64,000 nucleotides of DNA from contig CAZZLH010000002.1 in NCBI GenBank assembly GCA_964654815.1, forward strand, positions 5,254 through 69,253. The letters are read 5' to 3'. The position numbers and the translations under genes are program-made. This document shows positions 62,445-64,000 of the stretch, in pieces. The notes below the pieces were generated by a model, which saw only the letters and a program-made list of their open reading frames with translations, was not told the DNA's origin and made no database searches. Origin of the DNA: ZLKRG08 sp964654815 (lineage in GTDB: Bacteria; Actinomycetota; Actinomycetes; Nanopelagicales; Nanopelagicaceae). Numbering within the stretch: the stretch's first letter is position 1; each line of letters opens with the position of its first letter.

Positions 62445-62879
62445 TTAAACGCGACGTGGCTTGGTAGGGCGGCAACCATTATGTGGAGCTGGGGTCACAT
62501 CTGAGATGGAACCAACTTCAAGTCCTGCTGCCTGCAATGAACGGATAGCGGTCTCGCGTCCAGAACCTGGACCCTTGACGAATACATCCACTTTCTTCAA
62601 ACCATGCTCTTGAGCGCGACGGGCGGCTGCTTCTGCTGCCATCTGCGCTGCGTATGGAGTTGATTTACGTGAACCCTTAAATCCAACCTGTCCAGAAGAT
62701 GCCCATGAGATAACGGCGCCTGATGGATCGGTGATTGAGACGATCGTGTTGTTGAAGGTGCTCTTGATATGAGCTTGCCCTGCAGCGACATTCTTCTTCT
62801 CTTTCTTACGAATCTTTACCTTGCCCTTAGCTGGCTTTGCGGTAGTCGCAGCAGCTGCGGCTTTCTTAGGAGCGGCCAT
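62445..62879 (-). CDS. rpsK: 30S ribosomal protein S11
   Basis: A 144-residue S11 with a Lys/Ala-rich N-terminal extension, then [38 protein letters not shown] and a [13 protein letters not shown] tail. Shares one base with the rpsM stop (62879). Confidence 0.98.
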   Translation of the reverse strand: MAAPKKAAAAATTAKPAKGKVKIRKKEKKNVAAGQAHIKSTFNNTIVSITDPSGAVISWASSGQVGFKGSRKSTPYAAQMAAEAAARRAQEHGLKKVDVFVKGPGSGRETAIRSLQAAGLEVGSISDVTPAPHNGCRPTKPRRV

Positions 62880-63256
62880 TACTTAGTCACCTTCTTCTTA
62901 CCTGCGATTGCAACACGTGGACCCTTGCGAGTGCGCGCATTTGTATGTGTGCGCTGACCACGAACTGGTAAACCTTTGCGGTGACGAATTCCTTGGTAGC
63001 TCTGAATTTCAACTTTGCGACGGATATCGCCGGCGATTTCGCGGCGAAGATCGCCCTCAATCTTGTAATTAGCTTCGATATATTCACGAAGCTTGGCTAA
63101 TTCTGGTTCTTGAAGATCTTTGACGCGGGTATCTGGTGAGATTCCGGTTGCCTTCAAGGTCTCTTGCGAACGAGTCAGACCCATTCCAAAGATATAAGTG
63201 AGTGCGATCTCTACGCGCTTTTCACGCGGCAGATCAACACCGACAAGACGTGCCAT
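62879..63256 (-). CDS. rpsM: 30S ribosomal protein S13
   Basis: A 125-residue S13: [21 protein letters not shown], GIGxT-like FGMGLTRSQ, and [21 protein letters not shown] near the end. Preceded by a structured 133-base leader after rpmJ. Confidence 0.98.
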   Translation of the reverse strand: MARLVGVDLPREKRVEIALTYIFGMGLTRSQETLKATGISPDTRVKDLQEPELAKLREYIEANYKIEGDLRREIAGDIRRKVEIQSYQGIRHRKGLPVRGQRTHTNARTRKGPRVAIAGKKKVTK

Positions 63257-63276
63257 TTATATATTCCTTAAGTTTC

Positions 63277-63350
63277 CCGATAGGTCCTCCGCGATGCTGT
63301 TCTTCGGCCTATCGGACCGAAGGTCTGACTTTGATTATTGGCTAATCAAA
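63277..63350. promoter_or_regulatory. Two inverted repeats in the rpmJ-rpsM leader
   Basis: CCGATAGG (63277-63284) pairs with CCTATCGG (63308-63315) over a 23-base loop, and TTTGATTA (63330-63337) pairs with TAATCAAA (63343-63350) over a 5-base loop. Both arms are perfect. The spacer upstream of rpsM is a known site of S4 feedback in E. coli; here function is inferred from position. Confidence 0.5.
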
Positions 63351-63389
63351 GGCCAGTCGCATCACGCGTACAAATAGTTAATTGATTAA

Positions 63390-63503
63390 TTAACCTTGGC
63401 GCTGCTTGTGGCGAAGGTTCTCGCAAATGACCATGACGCGACCTTTGCGGCGGATGACCTTGCACTTATCGCAGATCTTCTTGACGCTAGGTTGCACCTT
63501 CAT
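63390..63503 (-). CDS. rpmJ: 50S ribosomal protein L36
   Basis: A 37-residue protein, [17 protein letters not shown] then [20 protein letters not shown], with the zinc set Cys11, Cys14, Cys27 and His32. Lies between infA and rpsM as in other actinobacteria. Confidence 0.98.
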   Translation of the reverse strand: MKVQPSVKKICDKCKVIRRKGRVMVICENLRHKQRQG

Positions 63504-63540
63504 TTACTTGCTCCTTCTTCCAATTTCTTACTACTTTTTA

Positions 63541-63583
63541 TTAAATTATTTTTTAAATTATTTTGAGTTATTTTGAATTTTTT
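63541..63583. repeat. 12-base AT-only tandem repeat downstream of infA
   Basis: ttaaattatttt twice without spacing (63541-63552, 63553-63564), then shorter decayed copies. It begins a few bases beyond the infA stop (63588-63590) and fills most of the infA-rpmJ spacer. Confidence 0.8.
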
Positions 63584-63587
63584 AGCG

Positions 63588-63809
63588 TTACTTGTAACGA
63601 TAAATAATCCGACCCTTGGTGAGGTCATACGGACTCATTTCTACGATCACACGGTCTGCTGGAAGGATGCGAATGTAGTTCTTTCGCATCTTGCCACTGA
63701 TGTGTGCCAAGACTTTATGTCCGTTCGATAACTCAACTCGGAACATTGCATTTGGTAAAGCTTCAGCCACAACGCCTTCCATTTCGATGGCGCTACCTTC
63801 TTTAGCCAA
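63588..63809 (-). CDS. infA: Translation initiation factor IF-1
   Basis: A 73-residue OB-fold protein: [40 protein letters not shown] and [12 protein letters not shown]. The start is TTG, preceded by AGGAG; no in-frame ATG gives the conserved N-terminus. Confidence 0.97.
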   Translation of the reverse strand: MAKEGSAIEMEGVVAEALPNAMFRVELSNGHKVLAHISGKMRKNYIRILPADRVIVEMSPYDLTKGRIIYRYK

Positions 63810-63914
63810 GTACTCCTGCCTTCTGCAATTTCCAAATCGTTGCGCCCCGAAGTGAGGCGCGAAGGAGCATTCTATTAATGGGTCTGGAAATGAACAAATC
63901 GGGGCATTTACCCT

Positions 63915-64000
63915 TCATTTTCCTTGGTTGCCCTCAATAACTCCCGAAATTACGACACCTAGACGCCCCAATTGAGCTTTTCCGCCATCTAACGCGGTCA
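63915..64000 (-). CDS. map: C-terminal end of methionine aminopeptidase (partial)
   Basis: The last 27 residues of a gene entering from the right edge: LDGGKAQLGRLG and a short tail, ending in TGA. This resembles the tail of actinobacterial MAP proteins (DGG..A.L..LGV), and map is the normal gene upstream of infA. Short, so the call relies on position. Confidence 0.6.
   Translation of the reverse strand, partial: TALDGGKAQLGRLGVVISGVIEGNQGK

Overview
The window looks like a chromosomal stretch of a small-genome, modest-GC actinobacterium, most likely a freshwater acI-type (Nanopelagicales) organism. Evidence read from the sequence: actinobacterial gene orders (infA-rpmJ-rpsM-rpsK-rpsD-rpoA-rplQ-truA; guaB-guaB3-guaA; sucC-sucD-DUF6350-purN-purH-folD-DUF3017; accD-accE-maf-accA), an actinobacterial S9 with an N-terminal extension, a groES-linked GroEL with a His-rich tail, very short spacers, many 4-base ATGA overlaps, and base composition far from the usual high-GC actinobacteria. 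The genus-level placement is inference. The assembly has three 100-N scaffold gaps; one has duplicated flanks and is probably not a real gap.

Layout. 1-6520: cell-envelope block (a secreted SpoIID/LytB protein running off the left edge, a Wzm/Wzt-type polysaccharide exporter, a membrane glycosyltransferase, then divergently an LCP-family ligase, a UDP-sugar dehydrogenase and a CoA-binding protein). 6517-13048: purE-purK and birA on the minus strand, then accD-accE-maf-accA on the plus strand. 13064-26671: a nucleoside uptake and breakdown island. A BMP-type binding protein, an ATPase and two permeases import nucleosides; cytidine deaminase, thymidine phosphorylase and adenosine deaminase process them; a phosphopentomutase-like enzyme, deoxyribose-phosphate aldolase and two ALDH-family proteins route the pentose to glycolytic intermediates and oxidise acetaldehyde. 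A cytochrome P450 is embedded in this salvage operon. 26926-30427: trpS, a CorC-type membrane protein and an orphan MsmK-type sugar-ABC ATPase. 30498-39080: one long minus-strand operon mixing TCA-cycle (sucCD, mdh, icd) with purine/folate genes (purN, purH, folD). 39113-46745: pcrA, a PIG-L deacetylase, a secreted cyclophilin, guaA, guaB3 and a guaB lacking its CBS domains. 46880-51450: groES-groEL under CIRCE, and the t6A genes tsaD/tsaB/tsaE with rimI. 51434-56696: alr, acpS, PAP2, glmS, glmM. 56719-64000: ribosomal and transcription genes up to the last codons of map.

Recurring regulatory feature: several genes have a TANNNT -10 hexamer ending exactly 6 bases (sometimes 7) before the start codon and no Shine-Dalgarno, which indicates leaderless transcripts. 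The clearest case is the 18-base birA/accD spacer, where two opposing -10 elements overlap on the same bases. A second recurring feature is short perfect tandem arrays (9-12 base units) placed in spacers, mostly at or just downstream of stop codons. I found no CRISPR array, tRNA, rRNA, insertion sequence or prophage. No defence system or wholly new gene cluster is visible; the most unusual items are the regulatory architecture, the CBS-less GuaB, the half-length ALDH partner and the P450 in the salvage operon.
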